A stretch of 64,000 bases of DNA from Flaveria trinervia (lineage: Eukaryota > Streptophyta > Magnoliopsida > Asterales > Asteraceae), in assembly GCA_025506515.1 (NCBI GenBank), contig CM046442.1:115040162-115104161 (forward strand), written 5' to 3'. Position 1 is the stretch's first letter, and each line of letters starts with the position of its first letter. A program made the translations under genes and the position numbers. Of the stretch, positions 43,397 through 55,534 are shown one piece after another. The notes beneath the pieces are model-generated. The model saw nothing but the letters and a program-made list of their open reading frames with translations. It was not told where the DNA came from and searched no databases.

Positions 43397-46192
43397 ATGG
43401 AAGATCAGATGTCAGCCTTTACTATGGGAAGGACTCAAGGATACAGAATCTGTTGCTGCTTGAGAGTGAGGTGGGAAATCACAATAAACCACCAAAGCTT
43501 TTGACTTTAGATGAGTTTCCCCACTAGAAACAACGTTTTGAGATCTACCTTAATGGAGTAGATCCTAATCTGTGGGAAGCCATTGAGACGGGTTATAGTA
43601 CACCGGTGGGAGCTGATGGGGTTAAACTAACATTAAGCGGGATGACCGACGCACAGAAAGTAAAGTACAATGCAGAGAAAAGAGTATATGCATTGATCAC
43701 TCAGTCTATCCCCAAAGACATATTCCTCCAGTATTCCGAGAACAAGCAGTCTAAGAAACTATGGGATGCACTAGAGAAGAGATATGATGGCAATGCATCA
43801 TTGAAGGCAATCAAAGCAAAGGAGTTAAAGAAGGAATTTGATAACTTCTCATCAATTGGTAATGAAAGCTTGGATGACGTCATAGATAGATTCTACCACT
43901 TGATGAGCGAATTGCATACACATGGAGTGGCTACTACCATGGAAGAAAAAGTAAGCAACTTCGCAGACGGGTTGCCGGATAAGTGGGCTACATTCGTGTC
44001 TAACCTGAGACAGAATGGAATCCTTGTAAAGCTGGATATAAATGACTTCATTCTTAAATTGCGAGAAGAAGCACTAAGGATGAAGTATAGAGCTCAGAAG
44101 TCTTCGTACACACAAAATCCAGCTTTATACAACGCCACACCTCAAGCAAAGGCATCTGGAGCACCCCTCCAGACTGCTTTTGTGTCTAGCTCGTCAGGTC
44201 CCACACATGCTTCTCCTTCTGGATCAGACACGTCTGGGTCATCATGTACCCATCATATTGGATCAGAAGCAAACGCTACTAAACTGAAGACCGAGAACTT
44301 CGGTAATGTGACCGTGGAAGTAGCACGAGAGCATATGGATCTCTTAGTAGCAGTGGTTCATTCATATGATGGACTTGTTACTGGGAAGATTGGAAACTGC
44401 CATCTGGCAGATGAGGACTACGAGCAGGTGGATGAGACGGAGCTTGAAAGAATGGATATAATGTGGGCCTTAGCAAGTGCTGTTCGGAGGGCGAAGAAGT
44501 TTGTGAAAAAGACTGAACAGAACCTGGTTGCTACTAAGGACACCACCTTGGCTTCGACAAGAGTAAAGTGACTTGCTTTAACTGTGGTGAGAAGGGGCAC
44601 TTCAAACGAGAATGTGTCAAGCCAAAGAAGATGGGGAATGGGAACCCGTTCTCATCATTTACTCGCCAGGACAAGCAACCCTCTAATTCTACTTCATCAA
44701 ACAAGGACCCTAAGGCACTAACTGCTCATGATGATGAAGGACAGGATTGGAGTTTCAGGTTTGTCTCACCAGGAGAATCTAACATTGCCAGTGTCGAGGA
44801 TATTGACGATGATTCTGCGAGTGAAGGTGATATAGCAGTTGAAATTGCAATGTCACATAGTGAAGAAACAACTGCAGCCGAGGTCAGCTACAAGCCAAAT
44901 GAGGAAGTTTCCACCTCAGAGACAGAAAAGCCAGAGTCGACAGAACCAGAATCATCTGATGCGGCACTGATGGCTAATACTTCTGAACCAACTCAGGTAA
45001 GTACCACTGACCGACTTTTAATAACCATGCTTGTTCTGATTGTGACACGTTTAGGAAGAGCATAGATGAAAAATTTGCTAGGTTATTAGACCATAATGAT
45101 AACTTAGTAAAAGATTTACGTCTGTGTACTGAGGCAAATAGAGTGCTAAAACAAAATGAGCATTGTTATAAAGAAAAGATAGACCTATTGACCAAACAAC
45201 TTAGGGAAACCGAAGTAGTGGCTTTTAACCAAGCAAACGACATTAGGTACTATCTTAACTCCCTAGAAGACACTAAGAAACAAAGAGCAGTTTTAGAAGT
45301 CGAAGTTAATTCATTAAAACAGAAACTGCATAGTTGGACTAGTTCTTCACACATAGTTCAACACTTAGTAAGAGAAAGGAATAACGGGGAGGGATTAGGC
45401 TACAAAGTGGTTCCACCACCACCTGAGACCTTGATGAACACCAAGTCTAGACCAGTAAATAATACCCCATCAAGGATCATGTTGACCACTCCTCTTGTTA
45501 CTGATCAGACACTCATGTTCATCTACTGAATCTGGTAAGAAACAAAAGGAGGCCACTTCAAAGGCAAAGGGTAAAATGAATTTGAAAAAGTTAATTTAAG
45601 TCAGGGCCAAATAGAGTCAAATCAGAACCTAAAAGGACTTCAAATGTTACTTTTTCACATGCTTCAAGTCAAAAACCATTCACCAAAAAGGAAAACAGGT
45701 TAAATCAGTAAAGTTTGTTATGCCAGAGAAAAATCAAACATCCAAGAGTCAAAAACTAAAGTGATTGATGTTACTAGAGTGTCACGCACTTCTCCACAAA
45801 GAAAGTCTACTCATAAAGTTGATAGCAGGTCATGCTACAACTGTGGAGAATGTGGACACATTGCTTTCGACTGTCATGTCTATCAGACACCTAGGAAGAA
45901 GATTGATCTTCTGGACTCTAGACCTAGGTCTTCTAAGCGGAGTTCTCTAACTCCACCTAGAAGAGCTAGTGACCCTAAAGTCCAACCTGTAAGCCAGACG
46001 ACTGTTTATCATAAACAGGCATTGCACAAATCTGGCTTATGGAAAGAAAAATCCACCCTCGTGTCTGATACTGATAACAAGAAAGAACCTGAGCTACCCT
46101 CACCTTCTAAGGGTCAATGGGTGGAGTTCATGATGTGTGATGCCTCTGGGAAACCCAAGATAGTCAAAGCTTGGGTTCCTAACCTAAACTGA
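43397..46192 (+). pseudogene. gag: Element C gag, frameshifted
   Basis: The ATG at 43397 (MEDQMSAF) matches the start of D's gag. Relative to D, a base is missing near 43427 and a tryptophan is TAG at 43527-43529. The copia gag region with KKLWDALEKRYDG...LKAIKAKELKKEFDNF lies at about 43755-43850. CCHC knuckles are at 44574-44615 and 45833-45874; between them is an acidic Ser/Glu stretch and a coiled coil (about 45143-45340). A further frameshift lies just before the first knuckle, near 44555. The ORF ends at TGA 46190-46192 within a T-rich, splice-acceptor-like context. Confidence 0.87.
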
Positions 46193-49100
46193 TTCTTTTA
46201 CTTTGTATGCGCAGGGTGCTCGATATAATGCTGAGACTAACACGTGGATTATAGACAGCGGAGCATCCAGGCACATGACAGGAAATAACGCCCTTTTATC
46301 TAACGTCAAACAAATAAAAGGAGGGCATGTTTCCTTTGCAGGAAACAAAGGAGGCTATATCACAGCTCAGGGAGAAGTGGGAAATCAGAAAGTTAAGTTT
46401 GATAAAGTGAACTACGTTCAACAACTTCAGAACAACTTACTTTCTGTGTCCCAAATCTGTGATAAAGGATTTAAAGTCGTCTTCGATAATCAGAAGTGTT
46501 ACGTGCTGAAGAAAGAATATATGATCCCAGAAGACCAAGTTCTGATGACTGCTTCAAGATATAAAGACCTTTATGTCTTGGATCTGTCAACAGCTGCCAC
46601 AACGGATCATGAGGTTCAGTGTTTCTTATCTAAAGCTACTGAGAAGGATTCCATCTCCTGGCATCGTAGAATGGGACACATTAGTCAAAGGAAGATGAAT
46701 CATTTGATTCAGAAGGATTTAGTTAGAGGAGTGAATGTCAAGAACTTCCAACTTCCTGACTTTTGTGTAGCTTGCAAGAAGGGCAAACAGACAAAGAAGT
46801 CTCATAAGGAAAAGAAAGTTCATTCAATAGAACTTCCTCTTGAGCTTCTTCACATGGATCTGTTCGGTCCAGTTAGTACAAGGAGCATCGCAGGCGACGC
46901 GTACTGTTATGTGGTCACTGATGACTACTCAAGGTTCACTTGGGTAATGTTTCTGAAATCAAAATCAGAAACTTTGGAGACATTCAAGAATTAGTAACCA
47001 CACTGGAATCACTCTACAAGCTCAAAGTTCACAAATACGCTCAGACAACGGGACAGAATTCAAGAATCAAGGGATGGAGGCATACTGCAAGGAAAAGGGA
47101 ATTGTGCATCAATTCACTTCTGCCTACACACCTTAGATGAATGGAGTTGCTGAGAGAAAGAACAGGAGCTTGATAGAAACAGCCCGGACTATGCTGGCAG
47201 ACTCGAAACTGCCTATCCAATTCTGGAACGAGGCAGTGGCAAATGCTTGCTATACACTGAACAGAGTCCTAATAGTCAAGCGCCACGGAAAGACATGTTA
47301 TGAGCTACTTCAAAGACGCAAACCGATTTGGAGTACCTTGAACCTTTTGGCGCACCGTGTACACTTCTAAAGAAGACACAAGAAGGAAAATTCAGCGAGA
47401 AGGCAGTTGAAGGAATTTTTCTAGGATACAACATACCGAACAAGCGAGTTTACAATAACTCAACGGGTCTTGTAGAAGTGTGGTGTAATGTCGACATTCA
47501 GAGATATACCACACCACCTACAGGCAAAGGACCTGCATACTTCTTCGATTATGATAGATTCTTCAAATTCTTCAACATCCCTCTCTCTCCCTCGGATGAT
47601 GAGTTAGCTACTAGGATGATGTATGATATACTAAACACCCCATCCAGCACACAGGGAGAGTCATCTACTCAGTCAGAAGGGGTAGTCGATGAAAGTGACT
47701 CCTCCTCTGAAGATGAAACTGAAGCAGATACCAGAACGGTCAGGAGGAACAGGTTCCAGTTCCTGAAAGTCCACAAGCATCCACATGTGATGCACCCTGA
47801 CTTCGGAACCTCAAACTCCAACCTCCTCAGATGCAGACCAAAATGTTCACAATCTTGGTTCGGAGGTGACTGTGCCGACTACTCCAGGATCACGACTAAC
47901 GTCTATCATCCCCTGACAATGTTATTGGAGATGTCCAATCAGGAGTACAAACCCGAAATCAGCTATACTCAGCTGACTACACCTCTTATGGAGAAGGGTT
48001 CATTCATGATGGTGCTTATCGATGTTTTGTCTCACAGGTTGAGCCAAAATATGTCAGTGAAGCACTAAACGATGAGGCGTGGGTGAGTGCCATGCAAGAA
48101 GAACTTCTTCAGTTTAAGAAGTTAGGTGTATGGACACTGGTAGATAGACCTAAAGGTGCTAAAGTCATTGGCACCAAATGGGTACTAAAATGTAAGAAGG
48201 ATGACCAAGGAGTCATCATAAGGAACAAAGCTCGACTGGTGGTTCAAGGTTTTCACCAAGTTGAGGGTATTGACTATAACGAAGTGTTTGCACCCGTGGC
48301 AAGGATGGAAGCTATTCGTATCTTCCTCGCCTATGCCTCATACATGAAGATTAAAGTCTACCAATTAGATGTGAAGAGTGCATTCCTTCATGGTGAAATA
48401 AGGGAAACAGTCTATGTCAGTCAACCCGAGGGATTTGAAGACCCTTATCATCGGATAGAGTTTACAAGCTCGATAAAGCTTTATATGGGCTTCATCAAGC
48501 CCTCGAGCTTGGTACGAGAAACTCTCGACTCATCTTGTGAAACACGGCTTTCGCAGGGGAGTCATTGACTGTACACTGTTTATTAAAGAGAAGGATGGTG
48601 ACCTACTGCTTGTACAGATCTATGTTGATGACATAATCTTCGGGTCAAAGAACGAAGAGTTATGCAAAGAGTTTGAAGCAGTGATGAAGAAAGAGTTTGA
48701 GATGAGTGCAATGGGGGAGATGAAGTTCTTTCTCGGGTTACAGGTGGATCAAACACGTAATGGGATCTTTCTACATCAGACAAGTATGTAGGAGACATTC
48801 TCAGTCGCTTTGACATGGAGAATGCTTCTGCTGCTGGGACTCCACTTGCTACGAATCATGATATAGCACCTGATGAGAGTGGAGATCTTGTAGATGCCAC
48901 TATGTACCGAGGAATGATTAGATCCCTCATGTATCTCACTGCCTCAAGACCTGATATCATGTATGCTACATGTTTATGTTCCAGATATCAGGCTAAACCT
49001 AAGGTCAATCATCTAATCGGGGTCAAAAGGATCTTTCGCTATCTAAAGGGTACACCCCCCTGGGGTTGTGGTATCCTCATGATGACGATTTTGAGCTCAC

Positions 49101-49563
49101 AGCGTATAGTGACTCGGACTATGGAGGCTGCAAAATGAACTACAAGTCTACATCAGCAGGGTGTCAATTCTTTGGGAGAAGATTAGTTACATGGCAGTGT
49201 AAGAAGCAGACATCAGTTGCATTGTCAACCTGTGAAGCCGATATGTTGCTGCTGCAAGTTGCTGTTCCCAAATCATTTGGATTCAACAGCAAATGCGGGA
49301 TTACGGTTTGAAATTCTCGTCTACTCCTATTTTTGTTGATAACTCTGCTGCAATTGCAGTAACCAAAAACCCGGTTCAACATCCTAAGACCAAACACATC
49401 GTATTAAATACCACTTCATAAGAGACTGTTTTGAAAAGAACTTAATAGATGTGGTTAAAATTAATACTGATTTTCAATGTGCTGACCTCTATACAAAAGC
49501 CTTTGATAAACCACGTTTTCATACTTGCTAGAGGTCAACGGCGTTAAAAGAAAAGTGAGGTAA
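46188..49563 (+). pseudogene. pol: Element C pol: protease, integrase, RT, RNase H, broken
   Basis: Protease DSG is at 46254-46262 (WIIDSGASRHMTG). The pre-integrase HRRMGHIS is near 46661. Integrase has MDLFGP (about 46855) and RSDNGTEF (about 47038-47062), then a TAG at 47134-47136 that D shares. RT has EGIDYNEVFAPVARM (about 48265), DVKSAFLHG and YVDD at 48621-48632. RNase H keeps DSDYGGCK but its CEAEYV motif is shifted at about 49238. The ADLYTKAFDKP tail is at about 49487 and the stop at 49561. Shifts near 46990, 47340, 47720, 48480, 48785 and 49060 break it. Pol is in the +1 frame to gag. Confidence 0.9.
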
Positions 49564-50296
49564 TTCCTGATGAGCATAATGTGTAGTCCGGTGTAGGTTT
49601 CATTAATGTTTATTTTATTTTATGTTATCTGGTTTTTCTTGTCTGTTACATTTAACTTCATGTTACCTTGCTGTTTATTAAAATCCAAAAATAATTAAAT
49701 CCGAATTGATTTTAGTATTTTAGGGGGAGAATATGTCAGCAAGTTAATATAAAAAAAAAATGAGGGAGAAGGGGTAACTAGCTGAAATAAGGTAGAATGT
49801 GTCTGTGATACTGATTCAATACCTTTGGAATATGATAGTACACAGGAACAAATCGAGAGGGATTTAAAAATTAAGGTTTGAAAAGATGCAAAAGTTCAAA
49901 GTATAAGTTTGTGTAGTCTAAGCAATATAAAACGGGAAATGATAGAAAACTGGCAACTCCTAAGGTGACACAGAGAAAGTAGACTTAGAGGCTGCTAGAC
50001 CACAAATGATATGTTGGTAGATTCAACACAATAGACAATTAGACCTGATTGGTGATTTCAAGATCAAACTAACCTGTTCAACTGACTGTGGACTTCCATC
50101 TTATCACTGGTTAACACAATCAAATATATTCCAATAAGGGGCAATGAGCATTTAACGCCACAAAAGTGTGCGGATGACCAAATTAGAGCAAAGCAAGAAA
50201 AAAATGAAAGACAAATGCAATAAAGCTAATGGCTCATATTGTTGGTGCATTTTGTGTAAAATAAAAGAAGCTGCTCTAACTAGGAGATAGGTTGTG

Positions 50297-50406
50297 TGCC
50301 TCTCTGCTGTGCGATGGCACTGACCTGAGGATAAGCATAACCTAGATATTCTAGAATTCATTGTTGTTTGCCGCCTCTCTACTGTGCGATGGCACTGACC
50401 TGAGGA
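50297..50406 (+). repeat. Direct repeat pair, 35 bp, in the element C spacer
   Basis: The sequence GCCTCTCTGCTGTGCGATGG continuing CACTGACCTGAGGA occurs at about 50298 and about 50371 (one G/A difference). Function unknown. Confidence 0.75.
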
Positions 50407-51129
50407 CAGCTTCTCTTTCAAAGCTCTAAGAATAGTCTCTTCTTGTAATAATACCCGTAGACCGCTCAAAACCTCTGAGGAATGTTGATTACCATATAAG
50501 TGTGGGATCCACAAATGTTAGTTGAAATAATTAAACCTAAATCAGTCACCAGTCTGCGTCAAAAGTCTGTGTATGGATTTAAGTGGACAATATACTGACA
50601 ATCTTAGTGGCTACATTCTCAAAAGTTCAACTCAATGTGAAGATCTAAGAGTTTCAGTATGATTTCCTTAAGTTGCTAACGACTCTGGATGACACCGAGA
50701 ATTTAAGCATCAAAGAGCTTTAATAACAAGTCCCAAAATGATTTGATATTCCTGTATGATTCCAAAATTGATTTGGTCTAGATATGATCAATCTAAGTTA
50801 GCTGTCTACTCCTAATCAAATCCCTTAGATTTTCATCTTAGGGTTTTATCTCTCACAAAAAGTCCAAAATAAACTTTAGTTGTGTAGTTAGTTTAAGTTA
50901 CTATGTTATCTTTTATTCTGTGTGTCTGTCGGACTACATCAGGAAATCAGAAGGGAATTAACTTACCTAAAAAGGGTCATGTCTGAGATGGCCACCTGGT
51001 TTTTCAAAATGTCAAAGGTCACGTCTGAAGTGACTGAATTGGTTAGAGCTTACCATGCTATTATCAAAAGTGAAAAGGTTCTGAACAGTAAATGTTAAAA
51101 TGACTGTAAACTCACAAAGTGTGACCCAT

Positions 51130-51410
51130 TCGCACTAGTGATCAGGATTATCGACCTACTATGCGAATGGCTTCCAATCGGCCGAATGGACATGAAATTG
51201 ATTCATTCGACCGAATGGAAGGGGGAGAATGAACAGTAGACCGACTGAGGCTCATCGGTCAACTAAAGGGGCGAATGAAGGAGACCGAATGAGTCAGTCG
51301 ACCGACTGAGACTCAGTCGGCCGACTGAATGCGATTGACTAGGCCAATCGTAAGACTGAACCTCAGTCGCCCGATTGAACTGAGCGACTGAGGCCAGTCG
51401 ACCGAATGAA
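51130..51410 (+). repeat. Element C pre-ORF3 palindrome array
   Basis: Sites such as CAGTCGACCGACTG, CAGTCGGCCGACTG, CATTCGACCGAATG and CAATCGGCCGAATG. The arms match the LTR sites but the centre is mostly AC or GC rather than CA. Confidence 0.78.
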
Positions 51411-51421
51411 CCTAGGTTTAG

Positions 51422-51429
51422 TATTTAAG
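51422..51429 (+). promoter_or_regulatory. TATA-like box upstream of element C ORF3
   Basis: TATTTAAG lies just after the palindrome array, and a C-rich leader-like stretch (about 51455-51500) follows. The position mirrors the LTR, but the match is weaker than in B. Confidence 0.35.
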
Positions 51430-51564
51430 GGTCTTGATCGATCGCATATCGCTCATCACTCCCAACACCCCGAATCGCGTTCATTACCTTTACCCTGTCG
51501 AAATTGCCTCCGATTCTGATATACATTGCGGTTAAGATTCTTACATTCCAGTGACGTTTTACAG

Positions 51565-52154
51565 GTACACTACTCCTGAATCCTACATCACCGAACTACA
51601 ATAGCGACATTGGATTAAATCAAGAACCGAACTGCGAATCGACTTAATCACCTATGTAAATGAAGAAAAATGTTAAAATTGAGTTTAATAGGTTATTAGT
51701 GACAAGTATACGAGACTAATGGACCATTACACACTGTTAAAAGACTTAGAAGGGTCAAGATTCGACCCACAGGGATCAAACAGGGGGCACGACTGGTCGT
51801 TCGAATGAACTCCAATCGCACGATTGAACCTTGCGATTGGATCATTCGACCGACTGAACCACCCGAATAAGTCCAATCAGCCGATTGAACTCAATCGCAT
51901 GTCTCAGTCGGCAGATTGACTCAATCGCATGCCTCAATCAGCCGATTGAACTCAATCGCATGTCTTAGTCGCAGATTGAACTCAATCGCATGCCTCAATC
52001 AGCCGTTGAACTCAATCGCATGTCTCAAACAGGCGACTGACTTCAGTCGCATGATTCATTCGCACGAATGAATCAAAATGACTTTCAACTTTACACTTAG
52101 AATAGAAGTTTTCATGTCTTATGTATTAATAGTTCTATGTCTTGTGTGTTACAG
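51565..52154 (+). other. Possible leader intron of element C ORF3
   Basis: The donor ACAG|GTACAC and the acceptor TGTGTTACAG, which ends five bases before the ORF3 ATG (52159), would remove the second palindrome array (51790-52070) and many short ATGs. This is predicted from consensus only. Confidence 0.35.
51790..52070 (+). repeat. Element C second pre-ORF3 array (TCAATCGCATG type)
   Basis: About six near-identical units of GATTGAACTCAATCGCATG(C/T)CTCAATCAGCC follow a few CGAC-type sites. Confidence 0.78.
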
Positions 52155-52158
52155 ATAA

Positions 52159-55100
52159 ATGGCAGAAAAGTGGACCATAAATCCCAAGCACAACATCTGT
52201 GCCCACTTGGATCACACCACCAGGAACGGGGCTAGTTTACCGACATAATTGCATTTCTGAGACGGTCCGGATCTATAAGGCGATCTCCACTCCTTGCATG
52301 CCTTACAGATCACTCCATCAGGCATTCTGGGAAAATGCCTCGGTGGACCGCTCTCGTGAGCCTTACTGTATCAGGAGCTCCATACTGGGCCATGATATTG
52401 AGATCTCTGCCGCCGATATTCAGAGGGTCCTAGAGTTCGGGGAGGATGCTGATCATCCTACAAAACTATCCATTGACTGTAAGAGGATGCTTCCTAAGGC
52501 TAAAGTACGCTGAGGATATCAACTCAGGTGTGCTCAACAAGAGCAACCTGAGCCCCCAGTACAAGTACTTAGCACACGTGATTCTAAAGTGTGTAGCTTC
52601 GAGGAGGGGTGGGTTTGACGACCTCTCAGACCAGATTCAAAATGCCTACGTGGCACTGGTTCTGAACCACCCCTTTAGTTTTTCCAGCATGATATTCTCC
52701 TACTTGGTGGAGAATTTGGAGGTAAAGGGAAAGAGGGGGTTCTGTATGTACCCCAGATTCTTACAGCTCATCTTCAACGAGAAGCTGCCACAGTTGCCCA
52801 AAGAGAGTCATGACGCAGTGGCTCTGGAAATAATGGATGATACTACTCTGGGCAGAATGAGAGTTTACAGGGCAAAGCAGATTAAGCCCCAAGTGAAGAG
52901 AATGATTGGCCACTTAGCAGATGAAAGCTATGTGGCACCGGGGAGACGCCAATGGCGTCACGAGGACAGTGACTCCGACGTGGAGCCGATTGTCCTCCCT
53001 ACGATGACTCTGAGGAGGATGACATTGAGGATGAGGCTGTTCCATCCCGAGCACCGTGTCTGACTCTGTCCCTCGGTGTCTGTCTCACCTGCTGAGTTAA
53101 CTGAGTCAGCAGGATTCCATCAAGATTTTGTGCTTACCGAGGAAGATGAAGATGAATCTGATGAGGAGCCATTGACCCGGACTGTGGGAAGGAAGTGGTT
53201 CCCACAGAACACGGGTTGAGGGTTGTCGGTGAACACCGAGAGGATCCGGAGATACAGAGACTGATCCATCATATGCTCCGGAGTCCTCAGGCGGGATTGA
53301 AGGGGGAGCATCCACCTCGAGGGGAACGAGGAGAAAACGGATGGCTCAACCCCATGGCCAGAAAAAGAAAAAGCGTAAGGTAACCTTCATCACCACCACA
53401 TCCCCCATACCTTCCACTACTACCACCGCTGCAGACACACCTTCCACCACCATACCTCTCCCCACAGCAACCACAACCACCACCATACCGATCACCACAA
53501 GCCAGACCCCTGCTACCACTACTTCATTCACCCCACACTCACCACCACCATCATCCAGACCTTACCCGATATTCACCACCTCCACCACCACCACTAGCCA
53601 CCAAACCGAGCCTTCAGCCTACCCCTCACACACCTCTAGATCTCCTCTACCTCCAATAGGGGTAGAGGAACAGCTGGCAGCCTTAAATAGAATGGTGTTA
53701 CGACTGCTGGCGGCTGATGAGGAAAAGACCTCTCAGATCCGCCAGCTCACCAACCTGACTGCTGCACAATCGAAGAAAATTGCAGAGCAGGATCGAGCTA
53801 TTGAGGAGCAGGCCCAGAAATTGGCTGCTCAGAACACTCAGTTGGACCAACTCTGAGCACAAAGCGTCACAGCAGGTAAGCAGATAGAAGAGTTGGAAAA
53901 GGCAAAGAGGTCTATTTTGCTAAAGTTAAAAGGATCAAAGGAGGAACCTCTAAAGATAAAGGATGGAGAAAGAGATAGTGAGGATGATGATGATGACAGT
54001 GATTTTGATGAAGAGAAAACAGAAGAGTGGTGTGCAGATGAAGAGACTGAAGAAGCAGAAGCAGCTGAATCTGTCTCAGCTCCCGTCAAGAGCAGAGAAC
54101 AAAGAACCGACAGGATCAGTCAGCTTCTACTTCTGCACCTTCACACGAAGAGACTAGCATACAGGATAAAAGTAATAGTGGATGTTTATGTATTTAATTA
54201 CTTTTTTACTCTGTATTGAAAAACGATGTACTGAATGTTTATATTAACTTAATGCATGTTGTTTGATATATTACTAATGATTTGAATGTGAAATGTGTGA
54301 ATCAAACAGATCCAAAGTACCACAGAGATGAGTTTGATATTTCTCCCCTTCAACAGGTCAAGTCTCAACTCACAATGATTCTTGATCTGCAAGGGATTGT
54401 CAGAAGGTCAGTGAGTTATACACCTGAAGAAGGTGAAATAATTCACGACCTATCTAACGAGCAACTGGCAGAAATGTTCAGACTCAATCCTGATGATATT
54501 GTCAAGGATGCTCCAACAGTTGATTCAACCAGTGACGACGAACTACACGACGTTGATGAAGTTGAGGTTGAAGATATTGCTGCTGAAGAGTACCCTCAAT
54601 ACGCTGACAACGCGGGTAATATGGTCCCAATCTGGGTGAGTCCCTAGTCAGTGATATGTTTGAGGTACTAGACAAGATGGAGCAGGAAGCAGGAAAGACC
54701 GAAGGAACAGCCCAAGCCTCAAACGATGACGTATACATTTGAAAGGCTGAGGGCTGAATGTTTTAAAGAAGTCAGAGCCCAATGTGATGCACCGAAGAGG
54801 GATGCCTACACCAAGTTCTACAGCGTCAAGAAACATCTTATGGTGTCAGGCAGGATTATAGCATGGGCATATTTTGATGATCTTAACGTTTATGCCGTTA
54901 AGAGGGAAAAGGGCATAGAGTACTTTAGATTTCCACATGATCTAAAGACTCAACCTGGATTTGAGCTCAACCAGCTGGCCAAGTTGAAGCTGTTGTATGC
55001 TGACCCGAGAAAAATGTCAGGCTGGTTTGAGGCTGCCCTCAAGAAAGAGTACCACACCAGATGGATTAACTTCAGACCTCAATAACCTACAAGGTATATT

Positions 55101-55489
55101 AGAAGGTCTGAGATGGATGCCATTACTGGAAACCTAAGATTGTGTTGAAGTGGAGTCCTCCTCGCACTATGTCGAGAATCCCTCTCAGGGAAATGCCACA
55201 GAACTTCACTCCACACTTCAAATGGTGGTACTATGATTGGAGAACTGCTGAAGCTGTCATAGTTCTGAACAAAGGGGATCAAATGGATACTGTCAGGGTA
55301 TTCGACCCAATGTGGCTAACCAACTTGTCTGCTAATGATGTCTATACATTATACAAGTGGCCACTGTTCTATGACACACAAGACATTGTACAAGTCCTCC
55401 AGTTCCAAAATGTTATACGACTTGCTTCGCGTTTGATATTCACGCAGGAGTCACACAAGAGGACAAGTACAAGAAATATGAGAAGGTAA
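52159..55489 (+). pseudogene. Element C third ORF (ORF3), frameshifted, with a likely intron
   Basis: The ATG at 52159 (MAEKWTINPKHNICAHL) aligns with B's start. The N-terminal domain runs to about 52780, with HQAFWENASV, SILGHDIEISAADIQRVLEF and FCMYPRFLQLIF. A basic cluster KKKKRKV at 53362-53382 closely resembles the SV40-type nuclear signal. Thr/Pro-rich sequence (53390-53640), a long coiled coil (about 53660-53950) and an acidic part (53960-54080) follow. A GT-AG intron is likely at 54172-54309. The C-terminal domain (about 54730-55480) has FDDLNVYAVKRE and VRVFDPMW. No membrane segment is seen. Shifts lie near 52200, 52510, 53060, 53860, 54650 and 55085. Function unknown. Confidence 0.72.
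54172..54309 (+). other. Likely intron in element C ORF3
   Basis: 138 bp, far more AT-rich than its flanks: begins AAAA|GTAATAG, has the branch-like TACTAAT about 40 bp before the end, and ends ATCAAACAG. Its removal keeps the reading frame between the two coding sides, which are otherwise in different frames; the intervening sequence has stops in all + frames. Confidence 0.6.
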
Positions 55490-55521
55490 TGAAGAAAACA
55501 AGACATTAGAGAGATCTAGGT

Positions 55522-55534
55522 CCAAGGGGGAGTT
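55522..55534 (+). other. Element C polypurine tract
   Basis: CCAAGGGGGAGTT precedes the 3' LTR. Confidence 0.82.

Larger units (their letters stand above)
49564..52158 (+). other. Element C pol-ORF3 spacer
   Basis: About 2.6 kb with no coding signal. It contains a polypurine-like TAGGGGGAGA (49722-49731), a pair of 35-bp direct repeats (50297-50332, 50371-50406), a palindrome array before a TATA-like box (51130-51429), and a second array (51790-52070) within a possible leader intron that ends CAG just before the ORF3 ATG. Confidence 0.7.

Noticed and set aside
51790..52070. Regular repeats that might suggest a CRISPR array
   Set aside because: The units are degenerate, have no unique spacers of equal length and lie within a plant retrotransposon.
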